Part shown: piece after piece, positions 8,549 to 17,185 of the stretch
Position numbering within the stretch: position 1 is the stretch's first letter
Layout: every line of letters starts with the position of its first letter
NCBI GenBank assembly: GCA_020249775.1
Contig: JADCFA010000009.1
Location: 62,001 to 126,000, forward strand
Direction of reading: 5' to 3'
Length of the DNA: 64,000 nucleotides
From: Roseomonas sp.
GTDB taxonomy: Bacteria; Pseudomonadota; Alphaproteobacteria; Acetobacterales; Acetobacteraceae
The notes under the pieces: generated by a model
The model's database searches: none
Told to the model about the DNA's origin: nothing
The model's input: only the letters and a program-made list of their open reading frames with translations
Made by a program: the position numbers and the translations under genes

Positions 8549-9109
8549 TCAGATGCGCTTTGCCGCCGCCACCGCGGCCTTGGAGCCCGCGCCTACCACC
8601 CAGGCCCAGGCACCAATCAGCGGGCCATAGGCGCGGCCTTCGCCGGCTTCACGTGCCTCATCCCGGTGATGGATTTCTTCTTCCTGGCAATGGCGGAGCA
8701 GCGCTTGCAGCGGCGGGAAAAGCGCCTCGGCTTCCAGCCTATCCAATTGCTGTTGGTAATGGTGATCCACGAAACTTTCGACCGCATCAATGGTGGCATA
8801 GACGGCGCGCGGGCCGAAAATCGCGGGGATAGCGCCGGTCAGCCAGCCGGCGATGCGCCAGATCGGCAAAAGCTTGCTGTGCTGTTCCTGCGGCAGCAGC
8901 GCGTTCAACAGATCAAGATGTCCCTGTTCAGTCGCGCCGTGCCTTTCGGCAAATTCACGAATGGCGGTGTCGCGGCAGAAGGCAAGGATGCCGCGATAGA
9001 TCATGACCGCGCCGGTCTCACCAGCATGGTCGGAACGCAATTCACCGATCAGCCAGGCGGGCATTTCGGAAATAGCGATATCGGGCAGGGCAGGGGTAAT
9101 GGCATTCAT
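8549..9109 (-). CDS. COQ7-family diiron hydroxylase, divergent paralog
   Basis: The 186-residue protein belongs to the COQ7/UbiF-replacing demethoxyubiquinone hydroxylases, which add a ring hydroxyl during ubiquinone synthesis. All six di-iron ligands appear present: Glu31 (SDHAGETGA), Glu61 and His64 (TEQGHL), Glu111 (DAVESFVDHHY) and Glu145 with His148 (EEEIHHRDEA). A second member lies at 32905-33459 and looks like the canonical alphaproteobacterial enzyme. This copy may use another quinone intermediate or act in another condition. It is convergent with the DMT permease, 12 nt apart. Confidence 0.85.
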   Translation of the reverse strand: MNAITPALPDIAISEMPAWLIGELRSDHAGETGAVMIYRGILAFCRDTAIREFAERHGATEQGHLDLLNALLPQEQHSKLLPIWRIAGWLTGAIPAIFGPRAVYATIDAVESFVDHHYQQQLDRLEAEALFPPLQALLRHCQEEEIHHRDEAREAGEGRAYGPLIGAWAWVVGAGSKAAVAAAKRI

Positions 9110-9206
9110 CGCCCCTGAAATGGCGCGCTCCGGGCGTGCGACAAGGGCTTATCCGTCGAACAATGGCAGTTTCCGCAGGCTACCAGTCGCCAGGCACGCA
9201 AACCGC

Positions 9207-10023
9207 CTAGGCAAGCCATTCATCCCGAGCGCGCATCCCAAGCGCCGTCAGTGCCGGCACGAGGTCCGGGTGGTCGCCGTAATTCTCGGACATGCACAGC
9301 AATTCCGCGGTGACAAAGAGTTCGGCAATCGTCAGGCTTCGGGCCACAACCGAGCCAAGAAAAACCCTCCTGATACGGCTTTCCAAAATCTGATCGAGAC
9401 TCGAAAAGGCTATGAGAAAGGCCAAATCTTGATGCTGAAGGCCAATGCCCCAGCCTTCCCAGTCAATAATCTCTAGCCGCGGACCTGCAATGTTCTTCCA
9501 GTGCAAACCCCCCGTGGATGGTCTCCCACACGCAATCCGCGTAATCGAGATTTATTGCCCATCTTTCAGATACCCGCCGCCGAACCAGGTCGAAGCGCGT
9601 ATTGACCCGATCTGTGCTTACGCCTCTCAACCATCGAAGCGCTTCGCGCAATTCAATCAAAAACTCATCTGAGACAGCCCCATGGGGCGATATCTTGTGC
9701 TGGCTCTCACCAATGATGCCGCCGGATAGCTTATCCGTGACGATAAGCTGGGTCCTGATGTCTTCGCCAAACTCGTATACCTGATGGAGCTTCGGCTTCC
9801 ACGGAACCGGCCAATGGGACGCGGTTTTTTCGCCTTCCCACTCTCGGCCAAACGCCTTTTCTTTGGGCGCCGAAAACATCTTTGCCCAGAATATACTGCC
9901 GCTCCTGGTCCTCACCGCCGAGCCAATGGATTTATTATTCCAGCCAAAGGATGGGTTTCCGACGGGCTCGTAATGGAGCCGACGAAGCTCGTGACATAGC
10001 CGTTGATGCAGATCCTGGCTCAA
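9207..10023 (-). pseudogene. Kinase-like (aminoglycoside-phosphotransferase fold) gene, frameshifted
   Basis: Two minus-strand frames together encode one protein of about 271 residues. The N-terminal part (10023-9510) runs to VWETIHGG and then loses sense. The other frame continues with LHWKNIAGP and LEIIDWEGWGIGLQHQDLA, reading HGGLHWKNI..IIDWEGWG across the break. This is the catalytic-loop and metal-binding region of a phosphotransferase fold. The break coincides with a six-base C run at 9508-9513, so one extra base there explains it, as a real mutation or a sequencing error. The usual HGD catalytic Asp is Gly. The likely start is a TTG overlapping the tcuB stop by TTGA. GC is about 53% in two sampled lines (9541-9600 and 9661-9720), below its neighbours. 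Confidence 0.6.
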
Positions 10024-11123
10024 ACTTCCCCGACCATACCACGCTTTTCCCGCGCATGGCGCCACAGCGCCAGCCCGCGATACACCCCATGCACCATCTT
10101 GCTATAGGGCAGCGCCACAAACAGCGCCAAAACCAGGCCCAGATGCAAAGCGAGCATGACGCCCATCGCCCCGGTATGGCGCACCACCAGCAGCAAAAGC
10201 CCGGTCGCACTCACCAGAAATAGCAGCGACAGCATGGCGTATTCACCACCCACCAGGCGTTTCGCAACCGGCACCGGGTCCGTGATGATCTTGAGCCGGA
10301 TCAGGCCGGCGGTACCCAGGCAGAGCAACACGCCGCCCCAAGTGCCGAATTGCACCGGCAAGGACCAGAAAGAATGCGGCGACCGCAGGCCGAGGAAGTG
10401 ATGATAGATCGCCCCCGTTGTGGTAGCCGCGAAGCACAGCATGAAGCCATAGAAAGCCGCCTGATGCATCCAGCGCTTTTGGCTCGAAAAACTGTCATCC
10501 ACATCATTGCAGCCATGCCCGCCACCGCCAAGATTGCGCAGCGTCAGGATATCCACCGCCGTATCCACCACTGGCCCGGGCGCCGGCGCACCGCCACCTA
10601 CTTCGCGCCAATAGCGTATGCCACCGATCAGCATGGCGATGATCGCATAACCGAAAGTGCCACCCGCCAATGTTACCATCAGCCACATGGGGATCACGCG
10701 AAAGAAGGCGCCTTCGCCGCGCTGCGCGGTATACAGGATGGAAGGATCAACCAGGGCCATGGTCAGCAGCAGCACCAGCGTCACACCAAGGGCAGCGGCC
10801 AGCGTCACCACCGTGCCATTGCGTTCAAACAGCGTCCCCATGGCGCGTGGCCAGGCGTAATGCGCATAGGATTGCGCGCGGATTTCCGCAAAGGTCACGG
10901 GAAGATTGATGCCGAATTCATGCGGCGGCGCGTATTGGCAGGCGTGGTAGCAGCCTTTGCAACCGTGACACAGATTGGCGAGATGCGTCAGATCGCCCGT
11001 GGAAAATTCCCGCCGCATGGTCATGGCGGGAAACACCGCGCAATAGCTTTCGCAATAGCGGCAGGAATTGCATACCGCCATGTGGCGGCGGGCTTCGGCG
11101 GTGGTTTCGTTTTCTTGTAACAT
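10020..11123 (-). CDS. tcuB: Tricarballylate/citrate utilization protein TcuB
   Basis: The 367-residue membrane iron-sulfur protein reoxidises TcuA and passes electrons to the quinone pool. Two ferredoxin-like clusters are visible at the N terminus, CNSCRYCESYCAVFP and CHGCKGCYHACQYAPPHEF. The rest consists of several hydrophobic helices with histidines fit for haem or quinone contact, for example MVTLAGGTFGYAIIAMLIGG. Length matches the TcuB/CitB family. It lies 18 nt downstream of tcuA, as in the tcuABC operon of Salmonella. No TcuC-type permease is adjacent. Confidence 0.9.
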   Translation of the reverse strand: MLQENETTAEARRHMAVCNSCRYCESYCAVFPAMTMRREFSTGDLTHLANLCHGCKGCYHACQYAPPHEFGINLPVTFAEIRAQSYAHYAWPRAMGTLFERNGTVVTLAAALGVTLVLLLTMALVDPSILYTAQRGEGAFFRVIPMWLMVTLAGGTFGYAIIAMLIGGIRYWREVGGGAPAPGPVVDTAVDILTLRNLGGGGHGCNDVDDSFSSQKRWMHQAAFYGFMLCFAATTTGAIYHHFLGLRSPHSFWSLPVQFGTWGGVLLCLGTAGLIRLKIITDPVPVAKRLVGGEYAMLSLLFLVSATGLLLLVVRHTGAMGVMLALHLGLVLALFVALPYSKMVHGVYRGLALWRHAREKRGMVGEV

Positions 11124-11141
11124 CAGCGCGCCCCGCCTTGT

Positions 11142-12539
11142 TCAATTGCGCACATTACGTGCTGCCTCCTCACCCGCCAGCCGGCCGAATACGGTGCCAA
11201 TCGTCATGCCAAAGCCCGCCAGATAGCCCTGGCCCAGGATATTGCCGGCCATGATCTCGCCGGAGGCGAACATATTCGCCGAAGGCTTGCCATCGGCCAT
11301 CAGGATGCGCGCGCGGTCATTCACCTTCACACCCAAAAAGGTGAAGGTAATGCCGGGCTTGAGCGGGTGGCAGTAAAAGGGCGGCGTATCAATCAACCGC
11401 GCCCAATGGCTTTTGGGGGGTGTGAGCCCTTCGGTTCGGCAATCATCGGGCTTCATGGGTTGGAAGGTGCCGGGGCGCACCGCGGCGTTGTAATCCGCGA
11501 TCACCTTTTCCAATTTGCCCGCATCAATGCCCGCCATGCCGGCAAGTGCCGCGATGCTATTGGCCTTATAGGGTGGGAAGACGCTGGGCAGGTAATTATG
11601 CAGTGCCTTGCTGTCGGTGACAGCGAAAGCAACCTGCCCCGGTTGTTGCGCGATCAGGCGCCCCCAAATGGCGTAACGCTTGGGCCAGACATCCTCACCC
11701 TCATCATAGAAGCGCTCCACATTGCGGTTCAGCACCACGGCAAAGGGTACGCAATCCAGGCGCATGGCAAGCCCGCCATCTTCCATTGGTGCGCGCGCAT
11801 CATTGGCAACGGCGTGGAATTGCGTGGGGTCGCCCACTTCCTGCACGCCTTGATCAAGCAGATTGCGCAAAACGCGCCCCTGCGCATAGGGCGTGCCGCG
11901 GATCTGGAAACTATCGGCGGCATCGCCCCAATATTTGCGCAGCCAGTCGCGATTGGCCTGAAAGCCACCGGCCGAGGCGATCAGCGCCTTGAAGCGCACA
12001 CGCTCTGGAAAGCCGTGATGGGAAATGATCGCCTCAGTCGCGAAGCCATCCTTCACCTCAATATGCTGCACTTCGGTATCATACAGAATGCCGATGCCAA
12101 GCTGTTCCGCGGTGCGATAGAGCGCATTGACCAGCGCCTTGCCGCCACCCAGGAAAAACGCGTTGGTGCGTGAGAGTGAAAGCGTGCCGGAAAGCGAAGG
12201 CTGAAACACCACGCCGCAGGATTTCAGGAAATCCGGCGCGTGTTGCGATGCGCGGATGCACATGCGCGCCAGATGCTCATCCGTCTTGCCGCCGGTCACG
12301 CGCAGCAGATCGTCCCAATATTCCTCTTCCAGATAGGATTCGGTCAGCACTTCCGTCGGCGCCGGGTGCAGCGCACGCAGATTGCGCGTGTGGCGGCTAT
12401 TGCCGCCGCGCATTGTGCGTGGCGCGTGTTCCACCAGCAGCACGCTGGCGCCAGCCTGACGCGCGGTAATGGCGGCGCAAAGCGCGGCATTACCACCACC
12501 CGCGACCAGCACATCCCACACCCGAGTGAGGTCCACCAT
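11142..12539 (-). CDS. tcuA: FAD-dependent tricarballylate dehydrogenase TcuA
   Basis: The 465-residue flavoprotein oxidises tricarballylate to cis-aconitate in the family's characterised members. The N-terminal Rossmann motif is DVLVAGGGNAALCAAITARQ and the C-terminal flavin-binding part has SANMFASGEIMAGNILGQGY. Succinate dehydrogenase/fumarate reductase-type substrate residues lie between. I use the ATG at 12539, because the longer upstream frame lacks conserved sequence. With tcuB it forms a two-gene unit. The same oxidation could serve citrate-like substrates, and the receptors for tricarboxylates at 22-25 kb are possible partners, though that link is inference. Confidence 0.9.
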   Translation of the reverse strand: MVDLTRVWDVLVAGGGNAALCAAITARQAGASVLLVEHAPRTMRGGNSRHTRNLRALHPAPTEVLTESYLEEEYWDDLLRVTGGKTDEHLARMCIRASQHAPDFLKSCGVVFQPSLSGTLSLSRTNAFFLGGGKALVNALYRTAEQLGIGILYDTEVQHIEVKDGFATEAIISHHGFPERVRFKALIASAGGFQANRDWLRKYWGDAADSFQIRGTPYAQGRVLRNLLDQGVQEVGDPTQFHAVANDARAPMEDGGLAMRLDCVPFAVVLNRNVERFYDEGEDVWPKRYAIWGRLIAQQPGQVAFAVTDSKALHNYLPSVFPPYKANSIAALAGMAGIDAGKLEKVIADYNAAVRPGTFQPMKPDDCRTEGLTPPKSHWARLIDTPPFYCHPLKPGITFTFLGVKVNDRARILMADGKPSANMFASGEIMAGNILGQGYLAGFGMTIGTVFGRLAGEEAARNVRN

Positions 12540-12609
12540 AACGCTATCAATCCTCAACCTTCTTAAATGCCATGTGTAAAAGGGAAATGCGGCTTGTCCA
12601 GATGCGGGG

Positions 12610-13458
12610 TCAGGCCGGCCCCTGATCCAGCCCCGCGCGCAGCGACCCATCCGGGTCCGTGAGCAACCCCTCGCGCAGGAAAAGGTCAATCAGCGTCAGG
12701 TTCACGTTGAATTTGATGTCATCCGAATCGGCAACGGCTTCCAACAGGCGCCGGGCGGGCCATAATTCAAAGCGCTCCACCTCATCATCATTGGGCCGCG
12801 GCACGACGCCTTCGGGTATGTCCAGGTCGTAGCAATGCAGCACATCGCGCCGGAGCCCCTCATTATTCAGCAGCACATAGGAAACTCGCCCAACCGGCCG
12901 CGCGCGGGCCGCCAATTCGGGGGGTAGGGAAGCTTCCTCGGCCGCTTCCTTCACCAGGGTTTCCGCCGCCGTCAGCCCCGCCGGAATGCCACCCGCGACC
13001 AGATTATCAATCTGCCCCGGTGCCACCGCCTTGGCGCGGGACCGGACGCCGACCCAGATATGCAGCCCATCGGTGCGGCGCACCAGGCCATTCATATGCA
13101 CGCCCTGAGACATGACCCCAAAGGCCGGCAGCGCCCCGCGGTCAAGTGTGCCCAGCACCGGCCCATTGCTGATTTGGCGCACATCAAACGCCTCGTTCCT
13201 GATACGCAGAAACCCGCCCTCGACCAGGCTGGGCAGGGCGGCGGCGAGTGCGTCGCTGCGCGCACCGCTGGTCTTCAACCGGCCAGCCAGGGCGACACCA
13301 TGCTGATCGAAGTGGAAATCACGCGGGCGGAAGGTCAGCGCGCGGGCCAATTCCAGCGTGACGAAGCCCACCTGCACGCCCGCTATGTGAAAAGCCAGAA
13401 AGCCGGCGGGGGAGGCGATATTGTTGCAGGCGGCGATATGGCGGGCGAAGCGTTCCAT
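12610..13458 (-). CDS. DUF4743-containing Nudix hydrolase
   Basis: The 282-residue protein has an N-terminal DUF4743 region (roughly residues 1-120, beginning MERFARHIAACNNIASPAGF) and a C-terminal Nudix domain. The domain includes VRRTDGLHIWVGVRS and the box GGIPAGLTAAETLVKEAAEE. This architecture resembles the plant and fungal thiamine-diphosphate Nudix enzymes that remove damaged thiamine forms. That role here is an inference from the family. The ATG at 13458 starts the conserved domain; a longer upstream start would overlap the divergent ABC gene's promoter region. It is transcribed toward tcuA with a 70-nt gap. Confidence 0.8.
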   Translation of the reverse strand: MERFARHIAACNNIASPAGFLAFHIAGVQVGFVTLELARALTFRPRDFHFDQHGVALAGRLKTSGARSDALAAALPSLVEGGFLRIRNEAFDVRQISNGPVLGTLDRGALPAFGVMSQGVHMNGLVRRTDGLHIWVGVRSRAKAVAPGQIDNLVAGGIPAGLTAAETLVKEAAEEASLPPELAARARPVGRVSYVLLNNEGLRRDVLHCYDLDIPEGVVPRPNDDEVERFELWPARRLLEAVADSDDIKFNVNLTLIDLFLREGLLTDPDGSLRAGLDQGPA

Positions 13459-13532
13459 CCGCCCATCTAACACCCGGCGACACGGCAAGGCGAGGAGGGG
13501 CCAGGGCTTGCCGGGCAGGGTCGCTCTGGCCC

Positions 13533-15440
13533 ATGACAGAACCAATCATGACCCCGCCTGCTTCCCCGCCCCGCCCCAACGCCAGCATTCCCTTCTCGGC
13601 GCTTGGCCGCATCGCGCCGCATCTTTGGCCGGTGGGTGAGCCCATGCTGCGGCTGCGCGTGGTGGCGGCGCTGCTGCTGCTGGCCGCGGCCAAGGCGGCG
13701 AATGTGCTGGTGCCAATCGCCTATGCGCGCGCGGTGGATGCGCTGGCGCCGCAATCGGGTGCGGGCGCGGTGATTGCCGTGCCGATTGCCCTGCTGGTGG
13801 GCTACGGTTTGCTCCGCGTCATGGCATCGGCGCTCGGGGAATTACGCAACGCCGTGTTTTCCAAGGTGCAGGCGCGCGCCGGGCGCCGCGTGGCCTTGCA
13901 GGTGTTTCGCCATTTGCACGCGCTTTCCATGCGCTTTCACATGGACCGCGCAACCGGCGGGCTTTCGCGCGTGATTGAAAGGGGCGTGCGCGGCATCGCG
14001 ACATCGCTCAATTTTCTGCTGTTCAACATCATTCCGACCATTGTCGAAATTCTGTTCGTTGCCGTCATTCTGTGGTGGATGTTCGCGGCGTCCTTCGCGC
14101 TGACGATGATTGGCACCATCATCGCTTATGTCGCCTTCACGCTGACTTTCACCAATTGGCGGCTGCGTTTTCGCCGCCAGATGAACCAGACGGATGAGGA
14201 AGCGAATACCAAGGCGGTGGACAGCCTGCTGAATTATGAGACCGTGAAGTATTTCGGCAATGAAGCGCATGAATCGCGGCGCTATGATGAAAGCATGACG
14301 CGCTATGAAAGCGCCTATGTCAAAAGCGAAACCACGCTCAATATGCTGAATGCCGGCCAGGCCACCATCATGGCGGTTGGGCTTACAATCACCATGCTTT
14401 TGGCGGGCCGCAGTATTGCCAATGGCAGCATGAGCATTGGCGATCTGGTGATGGTGAATACCTATCTGATCCAGCTCTATCAGCCCTTGAACATCCTTGG
14501 CTTCGCCTATCGCGAAATCAAGCAGGGGCTGACCGATATGGAGCAGATGTTCGCGCTGCTGGATGTGCCCGCCGAAGTGCGTGATGCGCCAGATGCGAAG
14601 CCCCTGGCCGTGGCCGCGGGTGAAATCCGCTTTGAAGATGTGCGCTTTGGCTATCGGCCCGATCGCGAGATTCTGAAAGGCGTTTCCTTCACCGTGCCGC
14701 CGGGGAGGATGCTCGCCATTGTCGGGCCGACCGGGGCGGGGAAATCCACCATCTCTCGCCTGCTGTTTCGCTTTTATGATGTGACGGGCGGGCGCGTTCT
14801 GGTGGATGGGCAGGATGTGCGCGCCATCACGCAGCAAAGCCTGCGCGCCGCCATTGGCGTGGTGCCGCAGGATACCGTGCTGTTCAATGACACGATTCGC
14901 TACAACATCGCCTATGGCCGGCCGGGTGCCACCGATGCCGAGATTGAAAACGCGGCGAAGCTTGCGCAGGTGCATGATTTCGTCATGCGCTTGCCGGATG
15001 GCTATGCGACGCGCGTCGGTGAACGTGGCCTCAAGCTTTCAGGTGGTGAAAAGCAGCGCGTGGCCATTGCGCGCACGATTCTGAAGGACCCCCGCCTGCT
15101 GATCCTGGATGAGGCGACCAGCGCGCTCGATACACGGACCGAACAGGATATCCAGGCGGCTTTGCGTGACGTCGCGCGCAATCGCACCACACTTGTCATC
15201 GCGCATCGGCTGTCCACCGTGGTGGAAGCGGATGAGATCATCGTCTTGCAGGATGGCACCATCGCCGAACGCGGCACCCATGGCGGCCTGATCGCTGCCG
15301 GCGGGCTTTACGCCGATATGTGGCGCCGCCAATCGGAGGCGATGGCCGCGGCTGAGGCCGCCGCCCGCGCCCAGGCGGCAGCCGATTTGGAAATGCCCCG
15401 CCAGCGACCGAACGCAGCCCCCCCTTCCCCTGGCCCCTGA
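13533..15440 (+). CDS. Atm1/HMT1-type ABC exporter (fused permease and ATPase)
   Basis: The 635-residue half-transporter has a six-helix membrane domain followed by an ATPase domain from about residue 350. Walker A is GPTGAGKST, the signature is LSGGEKQRVAIAR, and Walker B is LLILDEATSALD, followed by the H-loop in LVIAHRLSTV. The sequence VDSLLNYETVKYFGNEAHE in the membrane domain is characteristic of the Atm1/ABCB7 family, which exports glutathione-linked sulfur or metal species. The protein is likely an inner-membrane homodimer. It stands alone, divergent from the Nudix gene. Confidence 0.93.
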   Translation: MTEPIMTPPASPPRPNASIPFSALGRIAPHLWPVGEPMLRLRVVAALLLLAAAKAANVLVPIAYARAVDALAPQSGAGAVIAVPIALLVGYGLLRVMASALGELRNAVFSKVQARAGRRVALQVFRHLHALSMRFHMDRATGGLSRVIERGVRGIATSLNFLLFNIIPTIVEILFVAVILWWMFAASFALTMIGTIIAYVAFTLTFTNWRLRFRRQMNQTDEEANTKAVDSLLNYETVKYFGNEAHESRRYDESMTRYESAYVKSETTLNMLNAGQATIMAVGLTITMLLAGRSIANGSMSIGDLVMVNTYLIQLYQPLNILGFAYREIKQGLTDMEQMFALLDVPAEVRDAPDAKPLAVAAGEIRFEDVRFGYRPDREILKGVSFTVPPGRMLAIVGPTGAGKSTISRLLFRFYDVTGGRVLVDGQDVRAITQQSLRAAIGVVPQDTVLFNDTIRYNIAYGRPGATDAEIENAAKLAQVHDFVMRLPDGYATRVGERGLKLSGGEKQRVAIARTILKDPRLLILDEATSALDTRTEQDIQAALRDVARNRTTLVIAHRLSTVVEADEIIVLQDGTIAERGTHGGLIAAGGLYADMWRRQSEAMAAAEAAARAQAAADLEMPRQRPNAAPPSPGP

Positions 15441-15476
15441 GCCTCCCTATTTGCCTGTTACATTCAGGAGCTACCC

Positions 15477-15719
15477 ATGCAGATGGACCCGGAGGGCATC
15501 GCGCCCGAGGATTTGAGCCATGCCGGTTCGGTCGTGGACAAGGCGATCGAATATATGATGGAACAGCAAATCCAGCCGATTTCCATCGCATCCGCCCTGC
15601 TGGGTGGGGCGCTTGGGGTGCTGACCCGCACGCTCGATGACCGCGCCGTGGCCGGGGTGCTGCGACAGGCCTTGGCCTCGGTCGAAAGCGGCGAATTCCG
15701 CGCCCCTCCGCCGGCTTGA
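15477..15719 (+). CDS. Small conserved hypothetical protein
   Basis: This 80-residue ORF is preceded by AGGAG at a good distance from its ATG, and it lies 36 nt behind the ABC exporter on the same strand. It has an acidic N terminus (MQMDPEGIAPEDLSHAG) and a mildly hydrophobic middle (IASALLGGALGVLTRTLDD). The C terminus is proline-rich. No motif is recognised. The middle stretch is too short and mixed to call a membrane helix with confidence. It may be cotranscribed with the exporter. Confidence 0.6.
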   Translation: MQMDPEGIAPEDLSHAGSVVDKAIEYMMEQQIQPISIASALLGGALGVLTRTLDDRAVAGVLRQALASVESGEFRAPPPA

Positions 15720-15815
15720 TACTTGACGCGCGCGGGACTTCCCGCCAAAAGCGCGCCTTCACGTTGAACCCGCGCGCGGGCCCCGCTTGCGCGCCTTTAT
15801 GTTTGGATTTCCGCT

Positions 15816-16109
15816 ATGTCTCGCCGCTGCGTCATTACAGGCAAGGGTGTTCTGGCAGGTAACAATGTCAGCCACGCCAATAACAAGACCCGCCGTCGCT
15901 TCCTGCCCAATTTGCAGGAAAGCTCCTTCTGGTCGGAAATCCTGGCCGCGCCGGTGAAGCTGCGCCTTTCCACCAATGGGATTCGCACGGTGGAGCATAA
16001 TGGCGGGCTTGATGCCTTCCTGCTCGGCACGCCGGACCGCAAGCTGACGGTGGACGCCATTGCGCTGAAGCGCCGCCTGGAACGCGCCCAGGCCGCCAAG
16101 GCCGCCTGA
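15816..16109 (+). CDS. rpmB: 50S ribosomal protein L28
   Basis: The 97-residue ribosomal protein begins [20 protein letters not shown] and continues [13 protein letters not shown], the typical L28 signature. Alphaproteobacterial L28 is about this length, with the basic C-terminal helix [14 protein letters not shown]. It is a single-gene unit ending in a rho-independent terminator at 16134-16166. Confidence 0.97.
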   Translation: MSRRCVITGKGVLAGNNVSHANNKTRRRFLPNLQESSFWSEILAAPVKLRLSTNGIRTVEHNGGLDAFLLGTPDRKLTVDAIALKRRLERAQAAKAA

Positions 16110-16133
16110 GGCCCATTTCCTCATTCCGGTTTT

Positions 16134-16166
16134 AACCCGCGGGGGCAGCTTTCGCGGGTTTTATTT
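16134..16166 (+). terminator. Rho-independent terminator after rpmB
   Basis: AACCCGCG (16134-16141) pairs with CGCGGGTT (16153-16160), followed by TTATTTT. It lies 25 nt past the rpmB stop and just touches the 3' end of the convergent mltG gene, so it may also help end that transcript. Confidence 0.85.
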
Positions 16167-17179
16167 TACGGCCTTGCCCCCCGCTGCCGCTCAATCTCCC
16201 GCCAGCGCGCCACATTCCGGTTATGCGCTTCCAGGGTTTCGGCGAAGGCATGCCCGCCCGAACCATCCGCCACAAAATAAAGAAAATTGCTCGTCGCCGG
16301 CTTTGTGGCGGCGCGGAGCGAGTCGCGGCCCGGATTGGCGATCGGCCCCGGCGGCAGGCCGCGATTGCGATAGGTATTGAAGGGGCTGTCGCGGTCCAGA
16401 TCAGCGCGCGTGATAGGCCGATCCAAAGCCGCGCCACCTAAAGCCGCATAAACCACGGTCGGATCCGATTGCAGCGGCATATTGCGCCTGAGGCGATTGA
16501 TGAAGACCGAAGCGACCAAGGCGCGCTCATCCGCCTTGCCGGTTTCGCGTTCAATGATGGAGGCCAGAATCAGCGCTTCCCGCGCGCTGCGCAGCGGCAA
16601 ATTGGGCGCGCGGTCACGCCAGGCTTCGGCCAGCGTGGTATTCATCGCAGCCTGGGCGCGGCGGATCAGCGCGGCGCGGCTATCGCCCCATTCAAAGGCA
16701 TAGGTCTCAGGCAGGATACTACCCTCGGCGATTGGCTCCGCCTCCCCCACCAACCCTTCGGTCTTGTCCAGCAGGGCCTGGATTTGCAGTGCGGATAGGC
16801 CTTCGGGGATGGTCACGCGGCGCTGGACGGGCCGTGCCTCCCGCAGGATTTCCAGCACCTGCTTGAGCGAAGCGGCGGCGGGGAAAGCGAATTCCGCCGC
16901 GCGCAAGGGGCCGGCGCTTTTCGTGAGTTGGCTCGCGATCAGGAAATGCCGCCCATCGGCGATGATGCCAGCTTCCTTCAATGCGCCGGCAATCGCCTCA
17001 GTCCCGCCACGCGGAATAACCAATGCCGTGTCAGCGGCCAGCGGACCGGGTGCCTCATAGATATCGCGCGCCCATTTGGCCGCCGCGCCAAGGCCAATCA
17101 ATACAGCCAGGATCAGGCCAAGCAGGATAAGCGCCACCCGCCCGCGGCGTTTGCGCGGTGCGGGGGAAGTTTCACTCAT
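16166..17179 (-). CDS. mltG: Endolytic murein transglycosylase MltG (YceG-like)
   Basis: This 337-residue inner-membrane lytic transglycosylase cuts nascent glycan strands and helps set their length. There is one N-terminal membrane helix (residues about 14-34, VALILLGLILAVLIGLGAAA). A LysM-like part follows, then the catalytic YceG domain with the active-site Glu in ILASIIERETGK. The conserved LQSDPTVVYA and SPFNTYRNRGLPPGPIANPG segments are intact. It lies 6 nt after fabF; the acpP-fabF-mltG order is common in proteobacteria. Confidence 0.95.
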   Translation of the reverse strand: MSETSPAPRKRRGRVALILLGLILAVLIGLGAAAKWARDIYEAPGPLAADTALVIPRGGTEAIAGALKEAGIIADGRHFLIASQLTKSAGPLRAAEFAFPAAASLKQVLEILREARPVQRRVTIPEGLSALQIQALLDKTEGLVGEAEPIAEGSILPETYAFEWGDSRAALIRRAQAAMNTTLAEAWRDRAPNLPLRSAREALILASIIERETGKADERALVASVFINRLRRNMPLQSDPTVVYAALGGAALDRPITRADLDRDSPFNTYRNRGLPPGPIANPGRDSLRAATKPATSNFLYFVADGSGGHAFAETLEAHNRNVARWREIERQRGARP

Positions 17180-17185
17180 GCGTAA

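Noticed and set aside
13842-14975. 377-codon frame antisense to the ABC exporter
   Set aside because: The plus strand holds Walker A, signature and Walker B motifs, so the antisense frame is a shadow.
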